A stretch of 64,000 nucleotides of DNA from Roseiarcus sp963730555 (GTDB lineage: Bacteria > Pseudomonadota > Alphaproteobacteria > Rhizobiales > Beijerinckiaceae): positions 1 through 64,000 of the forward strand of contig CAVSSS010000011.1 of assembly GCA_963730555.1 (NCBI GenBank), in the 5' to 3' direction. The notes under the pieces are model-generated. The model searched no databases. It was not told the DNA's origin and saw only the letters and a program-made list of their open reading frames with translations. This document shows, in pieces, positions 1 to 8,977 of the stretch. Made by a program: the position numbers and the translations under genes. Numbering within the stretch: the stretch's first letter is position 1; every line of letters starts with the position of its first letter.

Positions 1-657
1 ATCTGGTCGAGGGTGTAGGCGATGCCCTCCGCGGCTACCGCCTGCATCGTGTCGCCATCGGAATAGACGCTCGGACTCGACCAACCGGCGGGCCTGACGC
101 CGGTCGCGCTGTCGATCATGTCCAGCGTCCGCCGGATGTAGGCTTTTTGCTCGGCGAGGCCTCGCCCGAGCGGCAGCATGTGGCGGGTGTTGTTCATGCC
201 CATGCGCGACTATGGGCGCGTTCGGCTGCGCCGCTCGAAACTCCTTCCACACCGACGTGTAGGCGCCGGGAAATTCTGCGTTCAACACGACGCTTAACGG
301 AACATCCAGTTCCTTGAACAGCCGGCCGACGCGCGCGATGCCCCAGTCGATCCCATATTGTCGAAAAGCCTCGTTCACGAGGTCTGGGTTGCGGCTCGCC
401 AAGTCTGGCCGGAAGACTGGGCCCTGACCCAACCCGAACTCCTCGACGAACAGTGCAAAGCTTACGGCGACCTTTCTACCGCCAGGCCATGTGGCGACAT
501 GGACCGGCTCACGCGCAAAGCCGGTGACGGGGTCGATTCCGTCCTGCGCCAAGGTAGCGGAGGTAAACTGAACGGCGAGCAACAGCGCCAAGCCAGCGAC
601 GAAGCCTTGCTCCCGCGCCTTCCGGGTCATGGCCTCGACCGTCATGCTTAAACTCAT
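1..657 (-). pseudogene. polysaccharide deacetylase, frameshifted and cut by the window edge
   Basis: Reading leftward from an ATG at 657, the product has a signal peptide (LALLLAVQFTSATLAQD) and then deacetylase-like segments: WPGGRKVAVSF, a block with GIDWGIARVGRLFKELDVP, and LNAEFPGAYTSVWKEF up to IVAHG. The reading frame then breaks near 200-205. One extra base shifts it, and the next frame continues with MNNTRHMLPLGRGLAEQ, RPAGWSSPSVYSDGDTMQ and AEGIAYTLDQ, the usual NodB-fold order for carbohydrate or ureidoglycine-type deacetylases. The ATG overlaps the stop of the upstream gene (ATGA), so the pair is translationally coupled. The 3' end lies outside the window. Substrate cannot be told. 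The break is either real decay or a one-base sequence error. Confidence 0.75.
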
Positions 658-1769
658 GGAAGGTCGGCCAAGCTCTTGGCGCCGGGCCCGGGCGTGATCA
701 ACGTCGGCCACTGGTGCGAACCGAAGGGCACCTGCGGCGGCAGGGTTATGGCGATGTTGCGCTTGGCGTCTTGGTCGATGATTGCCTGACGCGCGTCGCC
801 GCCCATCAGTTCGTAGTCCATAAGATGGTAGTCGCCGAAGAACGCGGCGCCGACGGCCCGATCGGCGATGATTCGGGTCAGCGCGTCCAGCATGTCATCC
901 GGGGTCGTGGTGAACGAGACCGTCTCGATCAGGATCAGACGGTCGTTGATGGCCTCCGGCCCGAAAAACTGCGCGAGTACACTGAACAGAACGTTGTTCT
1001 GGCGGGCGACGTAGATCGTATTGCTCGCCGCGTAGGTCTTGTCCCAGTCGTTGCCGAGCATCTGCTTCCAGCCGCCGATCACGTCCATCCAGTGCGCGAC
1101 TTGGGTCTGCGCCGCCCAAGCGATGTTCTTCTTCAGAAGCGGCGACTGTCTCTTGGCAAACTCATGTAGCGCGTCCGCCGAGATGACGTTGCTTTTCAGA
1201 CATTCGTCCATGAAGGCGATGTTGTTCTGAAGAATGGCGCGGTTGTTCGGACGCCAGTCGTCCCGCATGGCGGTCGCGTCAAGGCCGTCGAGCGCCGATT
1301 GCATCCGGTCTCGATACGCCGCCAGCGAGCTACGCCAAGTCAAGTCATCGGGACTGTTCAGATAAGGAACGACCACTTCGGCCAACGCCATCGTGCTGTG
1401 GCCGACGGACTTGAGCAACTGATAAACAATCGGTACAGGCGGCGCGTCAATCGGCGCCATCCCGGGTCGATAGAGAATGAACCGTCCGCCGGCCCCCGAG
1501 AACAAACCGAGGATGAGCGGGTGCCGGGCAAGAATGTTCTTCTTGAAGATTTGCCCGGCATCGCCGTAAAGCTCGAACATTGTCGTGTTGAGCTGCAAGA
1601 GATTTCTGGTCCCGATTTCGGCCGGGCTTGCGGTTTCAGCTCCGACAATCTCATTGAAGTAGGACGGCAAATCGGCAGCGCGAGCAGGCCGGCCCGAGCC
1701 AACCGCGACAACCGATAACAGCAGCGCGTAGACGCCGCCCAAAATGATCGCGAGGGTTCTCATAAACAT
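654..1769 (-). CDS. exported protein of unknown function
   Basis: About 371 residues. The start at 1769 (MFMRTLAIILGG) is preferred because GAGGAAA lies just upstream and it gives a clean signal peptide ending near GRPARAADLP. A longer reading from 1826 adds a basic tail with no signal-like character. The mature part is mainly helical, with a conserved-looking stretch around QNNIAFMDECLK and a C-terminal GSHQWPTLITPGP. I do not recognise a family. Its stop overlaps the ATG of the polysaccharide deacetylase gene by four bases, so the two probably form an operon acting outside the cytoplasm. No catalytic motif was identified. Confidence 0.6.
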   Translation of the reverse strand: MFMRTLAIILGGVYALLLSVVAVGSGRPARAADLPSYFNEIVGAETASPAEIGTRNLLQLNTTMFELYGDAGQIFKKNILARHPLILGLFSGAGGRFILYRPGMAPIDAPPVPIVYQLLKSVGHSTMALAEVVVPYLNSPDDLTWRSSLAAYRDRMQSALDGLDATAMRDDWRPNNRAILQNNIAFMDECLKSNVISADALHEFAKRQSPLLKKNIAWAAQTQVAHWMDVIGGWKQMLGNDWDKTYAASNTIYVARQNNVLFSVLAQFFGPEAINDRLILIETVSFTTTPDDMLDALTRIIADRAVGAAFFGDYHLMDYELMGGDARQAIIDQDAKRNIAITLPPQVPFGSHQWPTLITPGPGAKSLADLP

Positions 1770-2151
1770 TTTCCTCAAAGGGTCGCTTGCGAGAATCGAT
1801 GAAGCGGATCTTCGCCCGCGCAGCATTCATGCGCATCGAAGTAAAAGGCGCCAGCGCCAACCTCTGTTGCCGACCCTGCCAAGCTTGTTAGCGAAACGCG
1901 AACAGGGCGGTCAATTCCACATTCGTGAGGAGGCCTGTTTCCCCCGAATTCACCCGATTGCAAGGTAAACTCTGAGACGTGGGGTTGGATTGCTGGTGAG
2001 CGCAGACAAACCGTGCTTTTCAGAGTTACAAAGGGTGGAGACCATTGGGCATTGGTGACGAACGGACATCGATCTCCGTCATCGCCGAACGGCGTTCGGC
2101 TTAAGATAGCCCGACGATGAACTTCGCGGAAATATTCCGATAGGAGGCGAC

Positions 2152-2643
2152 ATGCGTTCGCAAGTAGCTACGTTCGTCTTCGCCATCGTGTTTGGCGCTG
2201 AAACTTCGGCCGCGCACGCCCAGCTGCTCCCTCGTCGCGATCTTTCATATTCGATCGCCAAGACAATCGCGGAGACCGCGATCGAGAGCTGCACTACAGG
2301 CGGCTACCGGGTTTCGGCGGTCGTCGTCGACCGCGACGGCGAGACCATAGTGGCCCTCCGTGGCGACAACGCCAGCCCGCACGCTATGGAAAACGCACGC
2401 CGCAAAGCCTACACAGCCCTCAGCTTTCGCACCTCGACTACCGCGTATGCGAAGCGGCTCGCTGACGGCGACCCCGTGGTGCGCGAGCAAGTGACGCTGC
2501 CGAACGTCATCGCTATCCCGGGCGGGCTTCCGATCAAGGCCGGCGATGATTTTATCGGCGGCGTTGGTCTCTCCGGCTCGCCGGGCGTCGATGAACCCTG
2601 CGTCCAGGCGGGCCTGGACAAGGTCGCCGATCAGCTCAAGTGA
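2152..2643 (+). CDS. GlcG/HbpS-like (DUF336) secreted protein
   Basis: 163 residues with a signal peptide ending at AAHAQLL. The mature part follows the GlcG/HbpS fold: AETAIESC early, VSAVVVDRDGETIVALRGDN, then NARRKAYTALSFRTST, LPNVIAIPGGLPIKAGDDFIGG and a closing GVGLSGSPG. Members of this family bind haem or cobalamin or accompany glycolate and other oxidoreductases; the exact role here is not known. AGGAGG sits five bases before the ATG. The signal peptide places it in the periplasm. Its neighbours give no pathway, since the next gene is a broken exonuclease remnant. Confidence 0.8.
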   Translation: MRSQVATFVFAIVFGAETSAAHAQLLPRRDLSYSIAKTIAETAIESCTTGGYRVSAVVVDRDGETIVALRGDNASPHAMENARRKAYTALSFRTSTTAYAKRLADGDPVVREQVTLPNVIAIPGGLPIKAGDDFIGGVGLSGSPGVDEPCVQAGLDKVADQLK

Positions 2644-2674
2644 AGTTCCAGCGGCAGGGTCGGTGTCTCCGGCC

Positions 2675-3227
2675 ACACCGCGCGCCCGTCATCGTCGGCT
2701 GGGACAGCTTGGGGGCGGCGACGAAACGCCAAGAAATGTTTCCCCCTATCAGAGCGGGCGAGAGTTCGATGACGATCTGATTGAGCAACTGAATGTCCTG
2801 CCCGAACTTGTCGCCGCGTTTGGGTTTGCGAACGCCAAAGCCCCAGGGTACGAGGCGGACGACTTTCTCGCCGCCGCGGTTGCCGCTGCGGAGCGTGCAG
2901 GCGGCGCTGCCGTGGTGGCGAGCGGCGATCGAGATTCTTTTCAGCTCGCCTCGGCGCGCACGACGATCCTCTATCCGTCGCGGGGCGGGGAAATAACGCG
3001 CATCGGACCCGAAGAGGTCCGGCGACGATATGGCGTTGACCCAAACCAAGTGCCAGACTTCATTGCGCTACGCGGTGACCCTTCCGACAAATTGCCTGGC
3101 GCTGCCGGAGTCGGCCCAAAACGGGCCGCTCAGTTGGTGCAACAGTACGGCACGCTTGATGGCGTTCTTGGGGCGGGTCTCTTTCCAACTCAGGCCGAGA
3201 TGCTCCGCCTCTTTCGGTTGATCGCAA
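2675..3227 (+). pseudogene. 5'-3' exonuclease (PolI-like FEN domain), internal remnant
   Basis: The reading RAPVIVGWDSLGAATKRQEM is followed, after a one-base loss in the C run near 2746, by YQSGREFDDDLIEQLNVLPE, APGYEADDFLAAAVAAAE, VASGDRDSFQLAS and ALRGDPSDKLPGAAGVGPKRA. These are the metal-binding acidic clusters and the helix-hairpin-helix of the 5'-3' exonuclease family. Roughly the first 70 residues are missing, and the 3' end is cut exactly at the left inverted repeat of the IS6 element at 3228. It cannot make a working nuclease. The rest of the gene is not seen beyond the IS. Confidence 0.8.
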
Positions 3228-4078
3228 GGTTCTGTTGCAAACTTTGCTGGTGGCGGACTTCCCGTATGATTGAGGGGGAACGATCGGGCGGGCGTCAGTA
3301 TGGGTCCGGGTAATTGTTTCAAGGGGCGGCAGTTCACAGCTGAGGCGATCCTTTGGGCCGTGCGATGGTATCTGATGTTCCCTGTCAGCTACCGCGATCT
3401 GGAACTCATGCTCCTCGACCGCGGAGTCGAGGTCGACCACACGACGATCTTCCGATGGATCCAGGCCTACGCAGCGGAGCTTGAAAAGCGAACCCGCCCG
3501 CATTTGCGAATGAGCAACGGCTCCTGGCGGGTGGACGAAACCTACGTTCGGGTGAAGGGAAGCTGGACGTATCTCTATCGGGCGGTGGACAGCCGAGGGC
3601 AGACGATCGATTTCCTTCTGGCTGCGCGGCGAGATACGGCCGCGGCCAAGCGGTTCTTTCGCAAGGCCATGGCGCAACCGCATGTCGCCAATCCGCGAAC
3701 CCTCACTGTCGACAAGAGTCTTGCCTATCCCAAAGCGGTCGCAGATATGAAAAGCGACGATCAGCTATCGCGCCGCACCTGTCTGCGGCAATGCAAATAC
3801 CTCAACAACATCGTCGAGCAAGACCACCGGCGTATCAAGCGCCTTGTGCGGCCTGGGCTCGGCTTCGGCAGTTTCCATACCGGGCGGCGAACTTTGGCGG
3901 GTTTTGAAACGATGGCGATGATGAGGAAGGGACAGCTTCAAAAGATTGACGGTCATGATATCCGGGGCCAAGCCGTCGTCATCGCCGACTTGTTCGACAG
4001 CGCCGCATGAGCGGCCAGGCGGGCTGAGCTCGCCCACCGCCCCCGCGCATCGTGAGCCAATATCGTTGCAACAGAACC
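3228..4078. mobile_element. IS6-family insertion sequence, complete
   Basis: The ends carry perfect 13-base inverted repeats, GGTTCTGTTGCAA at 3228 and its complement ending at 4078, typical of the IS6/IS26 group. The 851-bp length also fits. It holds one intact transposase. The flanking 8-mers (GATCGCAA on the left, AGCTCGTT on the right) do not match, so there is no target duplication. That fits an IS6-mediated deletion or co-integrate event, and the neighbouring exonuclease and CBS-domain genes are indeed both truncated. Confidence 0.88.
3300..4010 (+). CDS. IS6-family DDE transposase
   Basis: About 236 residues from the ATG at 3300; an in-frame ATG at 3270 is also possible. The N-terminal helix-turn-helix region contains VDHTTIFRWIQAYAAELEKR. 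The catalytic D, D and E are visible in WRVDETYVRVKG, TVDKSLAYPKAV and NNIVEQDHRRIKRLVRPGLG. The order and spacing are those of IS26-like enzymes. There is no internal stop or frameshift, unlike most transposases in this window, so this copy may be active. It lies wholly between the two 13-bp inverted repeats. Confidence 0.9.
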   Translation: MGPGNCFKGRQFTAEAILWAVRWYLMFPVSYRDLELMLLDRGVEVDHTTIFRWIQAYAAELEKRTRPHLRMSNGSWRVDETYVRVKGSWTYLYRAVDSRGQTIDFLLAARRDTAAAKRFFRKAMAQPHVANPRTLTVDKSLAYPKAVADMKSDDQLSRRTCLRQCKYLNNIVEQDHRRIKRLVRPGLGFGSFHTGRRTLAGFETMAMMRKGQLQKIDGHDIRGQAVVIADLFDSAA

Positions 4079-4241
4079 AGCTCGTTGGGTCGTCGGTGCT
4101 TTCTCCAACTCATTGGGGCGCGCCCGTCGATCGACCCCCTCGGAGCCAGGCCCAAGTAACTCTTTGACGGAAGATGCCGCGCTTTCTGGGCGAAAGGACT
4201 ACGTGAGACACGAAGCTAGCCGACCGGCTGTCGTCGAAACC

Positions 4242-4340
4242 CCGAACACCGCCGGCGAGATCATGACGAAGGATGTTGTTTCCGTTTTGGCTGGGAGCAG
4301 CGTGCGTGATGTCGCGATCCTGCTGCTCGAGAAGCGCATA
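4242..4340 (+). pseudogene. CBS-domain protein fragment
   Basis: About 33 codons read PNTAGEIMTKDVVSVLAGS then SVRDVAILLLEKRI, the standard start of a CBS domain (usually continued by a hydrophobic strand such as AVPVVD). Here the similarity stops and the frame runs into unrelated residues and a stop. It is a small remnant just right of the IS6 element, consistent with a local deletion. No function remains. Confidence 0.6.
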
Positions 4341-4447
4341 AAAGCCAACTCGCCAAAAACCTCAATTCTGATAAGCTCTCGAGGGCCATAACCGCCGAAA
4401 AATCGCCAAATGTTGTACGTCAACTCGGGTTTTCAGGAGCGCCGCGG

Positions 4448-5764
4448 GTGATGTCCGAAAGGTCGGTATTCCGAAGCGGGTGGCTGGTCGCGATCGTGGC
4501 CGCAATCGCGGTTGGGAGTTATCTCGCCTGGCGTGCTTATAATGGCGCCGCCGCGGATGCTGCCAAAGCTCAAAGCGCGCCGCCAGCGCCGATCCCGGTC
4601 ACTGTCGCGCCGGTGCGAAAGGCCGATTTCCCCGTCTATCTCTACGGCCTCGGCGTCGTCGAGCCGTACGACACGGTCACGGTGAGCAGCCGGGTCGACG
4701 GCGAGATCACCAAGATCGATTTCAAACAGGGCCGGATGGTGAAGGAGGGTGATATTCTGGCCCAGATCGATCCGCGGCCCTACCAAGCCGCCCTCGATCA
4801 GGCGGTCGCGAAGAAGGCCCAAGACGAAGCGACGCTGAAGAACGCGCAACACGACCTGCAGCGATACACGACCCTCGAGAAAGAGGACTCCGCGTCGCGC
4901 CAGCAGCTCGACACGCAACAGGCGATGGTCGATCAGCTGGCCGCGCAGATCAAGGGGGATCAAGCCTCGATCGACAACGCCCAGACCCAATTGAGCTACA
5001 CGACGATCCGCTCTCCCCTGGTGGGGAAGACCGGCTTCCGTCTGATCGATCCCGGCAACATCGTCCATGCGAGCGCCAGCACGGGCATAGTGACGATCGT
5101 CAAGCTGCAGCCGATCTCGGTCGTTTTCACGGCGCCCGAGGAGGACGTGCCGGCGATCAACAACGCGCTCGCCGCAGGGACCGTGCCCGTCGACGCGTTG
5201 AGTTCGGATGGGCTGACATTGCTTTCCCATGGCCATCTCGCTCTCGTCAACAACGCGGTGGACCAGGCGAGCGGCGACATCCGGATGAAGGCGACTTTCG
5301 CCAACACCGACAACATTCTCTGGCCGGGACTTTCCGTTTCGACCCGACTGCTGCTCGATACGCTGAAAGACGTCATCGTCGTGCCCGTGGACGCGGTGCA
5401 GCGCGGACCGAACGGGCTCTATGCCTGGGTCGTGGGAAAGGACGACAAGGTGGGGATGCGCGACATCAAAGTCGCCCAGGAGGGCGAGAAAATGTCGGTC
5501 GTCACGCAGGGTCTGTCACCCGATGAAAACGTCGTCACCGAAGGGCAATCCCGATTGCGGGAAGGCGTGCTCGTGCAGCCGACGGCAGCGCCGACGCCGG
5601 CTCCCTCGCCGGCGAAAGTGCCACCCGATACGATATCGCCCGCCGAGGCGGCTGAAGCGGCGCCCATCTCGCCGGTTCCTTCGCCGGCTGCCGTGATGCC
5701 GTCCGCTACGCCCTCGCCGGTCCCGTCGCCGGTTCCCACGACGCCTGCCGCGAAGGCGCCCTGA
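4448..5764 (+). CDS. RND efflux membrane-fusion (periplasmic adaptor) protein
   Basis: 438 residues: an N-terminal membrane anchor (WLVAIVAAIAVGSYLAW), a lipoyl-like half (VVEPYDTVTVSSRVDGEI), an alpha-hairpin of roughly residues 110-185 rich in Gln and Ala, then the second lipoyl half (TTIRSPLVGKTGFRLIDPGN) and beta-barrel (ATFANTDNILWPGLSV). The pattern matches MdtA-like adaptors of tripartite drug pumps. The last 70 residues are an unusual Pro/Ala/Ser tail with repeated SPxPSP units. The GTG at 4448 has AGGAG nine bases upstream; an ATG follows at 4451. The pump gene starts two bases after the stop. No outer-membrane channel gene is adjacent. Confidence 0.9.
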   Translation: MMSERSVFRSGWLVAIVAAIAVGSYLAWRAYNGAAADAAKAQSAPPAPIPVTVAPVRKADFPVYLYGLGVVEPYDTVTVSSRVDGEITKIDFKQGRMVKEGDILAQIDPRPYQAALDQAVAKKAQDEATLKNAQHDLQRYTTLEKEDSASRQQLDTQQAMVDQLAAQIKGDQASIDNAQTQLSYTTIRSPLVGKTGFRLIDPGNIVHASASTGIVTIVKLQPISVVFTAPEEDVPAINNALAAGTVPVDALSSDGLTLLSHGHLALVNNAVDQASGDIRMKATFANTDNILWPGLSVSTRLLLDTLKDVIVVPVDAVQRGPNGLYAWVVGKDDKVGMRDIKVAQEGEKMSVVTQGLSPDENVVTEGQSRLREGVLVQPTAAPTPAPSPAKVPPDTISPAEAAEAAPISPVPSPAAVMPSATPSPVPSPVPTTPAAKAP

Positions 5765-5766
5765 CC

Positions 5767-8700
5767 ATGGCGCTCAATATCTCCGAGCCGTTCATTCGAT
5801 ATCCGATTGCGACCTCGCTCTTGATGGTCGGCCTGCTGTTCGTCGGCATCGTCGCATATCCGAACTTGCCGGTCGCGCCGCTGCCGCAAGTCGATTTTCC
5901 GACGCTTCAGGTCTCCGCGCAGCTTCCAGGGGCCAGTCCGGAAACGATGGCCGCCGCGGTGGCGCAACCGCTGGAGACACAATTCGCGCAGATTTCCGGC
6001 GTCTCGCAAATGACCTCGGTTTCAACGCTCGGATCGACCTCGATCACCTTGCAGTTTGATCTCAGCCGCAATATCGACGGCGCCGCCAGCGACGTGCTGG
6101 AGGCGATCAACGCGGCCGGCGGGCAATTACCGAAGAATTTGCCGACGCCGCCGACCTTCAAGAAAGTGAATCCCGCAGATTCGCCGATCTTGCTGCTCTC
6201 GGCGAGTTCCCAATCGTTGCCGCTGACCGTGGTCGACGACCAAGTCTCGACCAAGCTGGTCCAGCGGATCAGCCAGATCCCTGGCGTAGCGCAGGTCACC
6301 ATCGGCGGCCAGCAGACGCCCGCCATCCGCATCCAGCTCGATCCGGCCAAACTCGTCGCCAAGAATCTATCGCTGGAGGAGGTTCGCACGCCGCTCTCGA
6401 TCGCGACCGTGGACGATCCCAAAGGCACCATCTACAGCGGTAACCGCGCGTTCACGATCTATACCAACGATCAGCTGACCCAGGCCAAGGCCTGGAACGA
6501 CGTCATCGTCGCCTACCGAAACGATGGACCGTTGCGTGTCAGCGACATCGGCCAAGCCGTCGATGGTCCTCAGGACACCACGCAGGCGGCCTGGGCCGAC
6601 GGCAAGCGCGCCGTGTTCCTGGTCATCTACAAACAGCCCGGCGCCAACGTCATCGATACCGTCGACAAGATCATGGCCGAGTTGCCGCTCATCAAGGCGT
6701 CGATGCCGCCTTCGATCGATATCGGCATCCTGAGCGACCGCACGCAGACGATTCGCGCTTCGGTTCACGACGTGCAATTCACCCTGCTCCTCACGATCGC
6801 GCTGGTCGTGGCGGTGATATTCGTCTTCCTACGCAGCCTATGGGCGACGATCATTCCGAGCGTGACGGTGCCGCTTTCGCTGCTCGGCGCGTTCGCGCTG
6901 ATGTGGGCCTCCGGCTATACCCTCGACAACCTGTCGCTGATGGCGCTGACGATCTCGGTCGGCTTTGTGGTCGACGACGCCATCGTCATGCTCGAGAACA
7001 TCACCCGGTACATCGAGGAGGGCGAAGAGCCGTTAGCCGCCGCGCTCAAGGGCTCGGGCCAGATCGGCTTCACCATCCTTTCGATCAGCGTTTCCCTGAT
7101 CGCGGTGCTGATTCCCCTGCTGCTGATGGGGGGCATAATCGGTCGGCTGTTCCGCGAATTCGCGGTGACGCTATCGCTCACCATCGTCGTTTCGGCGGTC
7201 GTTTCGTTGACGCTGACCCCGATGATGGCGGCGCGATTCCTTCCCGCGGCGAAGGATACGCATCATGGCCGGCTCTACGCGTTCAGCGAACGCGGCTTCG
7301 ATGCGCTGCTGAAAGGTTATGAGCGCGGGCTCGACGTCGTACTGAGATTCCATTTTGTCACGCTGCTCGTCTTCTTCGCGACGCTCGCCCTGACCGTTTA
7401 TCTCTTCATCATTATTCCAAAAGGCTTTTTCCCCCAGCAGGACACCGGTCTGATAACCGGGATATCGCAGGCCGCTCAGGACGTTTCTGTCAAGGACATG
7501 ATGCGACATCAGGAGGCGCTGGGCGCCATCGTGATGCGGGATCCGGCCATCGCCCACGTCGCGATGGCGATCGGCGGTGCGGGCAATCCCTCGAACACCG
7601 GCAGAATGTTCATCACGCTGAAGCCGCGTGACCAGCGCGACGCGACCGCCGATCAGATTATCGCGCGACTGCAACCGCAGCTCGCCAAAGTCGAGGGGGC
7701 GCAACTTTTCCTTCAGGCGTCGCAGGACGTCACCGTCGGCGGACGGGCCGCGCGCACGCAATATCAGTATACGCTGCAAGATTCCGACTTCGGCGAGTTG
7801 AACCAATGGGCGCCCAAGATGCTCGCCAAGATGCAAACGTTGCCGGAGTTGCGCGACGTCGCCTCCGATCAGGAGGTGTCGGGCACGACGCTGACGCTGA
7901 CTTTCGATCGCAACCAGGCCTCGCGCTATGGGCTGACTGCGCAGACGATCGACGATACGCTGTACGACGCTTTCGGCCAACGCGAAATCGCGCAATATTT
8001 CACGCAGCTATCGAGTTACGAAGTGATTATGGAGGTCCTGCCGGGCCTGCAGCAGGATCTGGCGACGCTCGACAAGATCTTCTTGAAGTCGTCCGCGGGG
8101 GGCGAAGTCCCGCTCTCCACGTTCGCCAAATGGTCGACGACCCCGGTCCAGCCGCTGGCGATCAGCCATCAGGGGCAATTCCCGGCGACGACGATCAGCT
8201 TCAACCTGGCGCCGGGCGCGGCGCTCAGTCAGGCGACCGACGCGATCCAGCGCGCCCAGAACGAACTGAAGCTTCCCGCCAACGTGATCACCAGCTTCCA
8301 AGGCAACGCGCAGGCGTTCCAGGATTCGCTGACGACCGTCCCGCTGTTGATCGTGGCGGCGCTGGTCGTCGTCTATCTGATCCTCGGCATCCTCTACGAA
8401 AGCTACATCCATCCGATCACCATTCTCTCGACCTTGCCTTCGGCGGGCGTCGGGGCGCTGGCGACGCTGATGCTGTTCCATTTCGACTTCAGCCTGATCG
8501 CGCTGATTGGCATCATCCTCTTGATCGGCATCGTGAAGAAGAACGGCATCATGCTGGTAGACTTCGCGATGAAAGCCCAAGAGGACGAACATCTCTCGGC
8601 GCGCGACGCCATCCGTAGCGCGGCGCTGCTCCGTTTCCGCCCCATCATGATGACGACGATGGCGGCGCTTCTCGGCGGCGTGCCTCTCATGTTGGGAACG

Positions 8701-8901
8701 GGAACGGGCTCCGAGATCCGGCAGCCGCTCGGCTACGCCATGGTCGGCGGCCTGATCGTCAGCCAGGCTCTGACGCTGTTCACGACGCCGGTGATTTACA
8801 TCTATCTCGATCAATTCCAGCAGAGACTCGCGAACCGGCGGCGACCCGTGGAGAATCTGCGCGCCGAGACGGTCCCTGGTCACGCCACGGTGGCGGAGTG
8901 A
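5767..8901 (+). CDS. RND multidrug efflux permease (MdtB/MdtC-like)
   Basis: 1044 residues, the normal length for the HAE1 RND family. It opens with FIRYPIATSLLMVGLLFVG, followed by the porter domain motif (PGASPETMAAAVAQPLE). The first membrane bundle includes ISVGFVVDDAIVMLENI, with the paired aspartates of the proton relay. The second half repeats the plan after FIIIPKGFFPQQDTG, ending in GIVKKNGIMLVDFA and FRPIMMTTMAALLGGVPL. It pumps substrates from periplasm or inner leaflet using proton force together with the adaptor encoded two bases upstream. Closest in style to MdtC. Intact, with no sign of decay. The substrate is unknown. Confidence 0.92.
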   Translation: MALNISEPFIRYPIATSLLMVGLLFVGIVAYPNLPVAPLPQVDFPTLQVSAQLPGASPETMAAAVAQPLETQFAQISGVSQMTSVSTLGSTSITLQFDLSRNIDGAASDVLEAINAAGGQLPKNLPTPPTFKKVNPADSPILLLSASSQSLPLTVVDDQVSTKLVQRISQIPGVAQVTIGGQQTPAIRIQLDPAKLVAKNLSLEEVRTPLSIATVDDPKGTIYSGNRAFTIYTNDQLTQAKAWNDVIVAYRNDGPLRVSDIGQAVDGPQDTTQAAWADGKRAVFLVIYKQPGANVIDTVDKIMAELPLIKASMPPSIDIGILSDRTQTIRASVHDVQFTLLLTIALVVAVIFVFLRSLWATIIPSVTVPLSLLGAFALMWASGYTLDNLSLMALTISVGFVVDDAIVMLENITRYIEEGEEPLAAALKGSGQIGFTILSISVSLIAVLIPLLLMGGIIGRLFREFAVTLSLTIVVSAVVSLTLTPMMAARFLPAAKDTHHGRLYAFSERGFDALLKGYERGLDVVLRFHFVTLLVFFATLALTVYLFIIIPKGFFPQQDTGLITGISQAAQDVSVKDMMRHQEALGAIVMRDPAIAHVAMAIGGAGNPSNTGRMFITLKPRDQRDATADQIIARLQPQLAKVEGAQLFLQASQDVTVGGRAARTQYQYTLQDSDFGELNQWAPKMLAKMQTLPELRDVASDQEVSGTTLTLTFDRNQASRYGLTAQTIDDTLYDAFGQREIAQYFTQLSSYEVIMEVLPGLQQDLATLDKIFLKSSAGGEVPLSTFAKWSTTPVQPLAISHQGQFPATTISFNLAPGAALSQATDAIQRAQNELKLPANVITSFQGNAQAFQDSLTTVPLLIVAALVVVYLILGILYESYIHPITILSTLPSAGVGALATLMLFHFDFSLIALIGIILLIGIVKKNGIMLVDFAMKAQEDEHLSARDAIRSAALLRFRPIMMTTMAALLGGVPLMLGTGTGSEIRQPLGYAMVGGLIVSQALTLFTTPVIYIYLDQFQQRLANRRRPVENLRAETVPGHATVAE

Positions 8902-8903
8902 GT

Positions 8904-8920
8904 GCCCTCTTGTCGAGGGC
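8904..8920 (+). terminator. hairpin just after the RND permease stop
   Basis: GCCCTC, a five-base loop TTGTC, then GAGGGC begins two bases after the stop codon. The stem is six perfect G/C-rich pairs but no run of T follows, so it is at best a weak or Rho-assisted terminator. Confidence 0.4.
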
Positions 8921-8977
8921 GGCCCTTATGTCATGACCGACTCATGAGGCTTGGCGGTGTCGGGAGCCATCTTGGCT

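Noticed and set aside
714..1718. rightward open frames of 139-151 codons opposite the exported protein gene
   Set aside because: They are antisense readings of a convincing gene with a signal peptide and ribosome site.
4433..5236. leftward frame of 267 codons opposite the adaptor gene
   Set aside because: It is rich in Arg, Asp and His as expected for antisense of a GC-rich gene; the rightward adaptor has clear domains.
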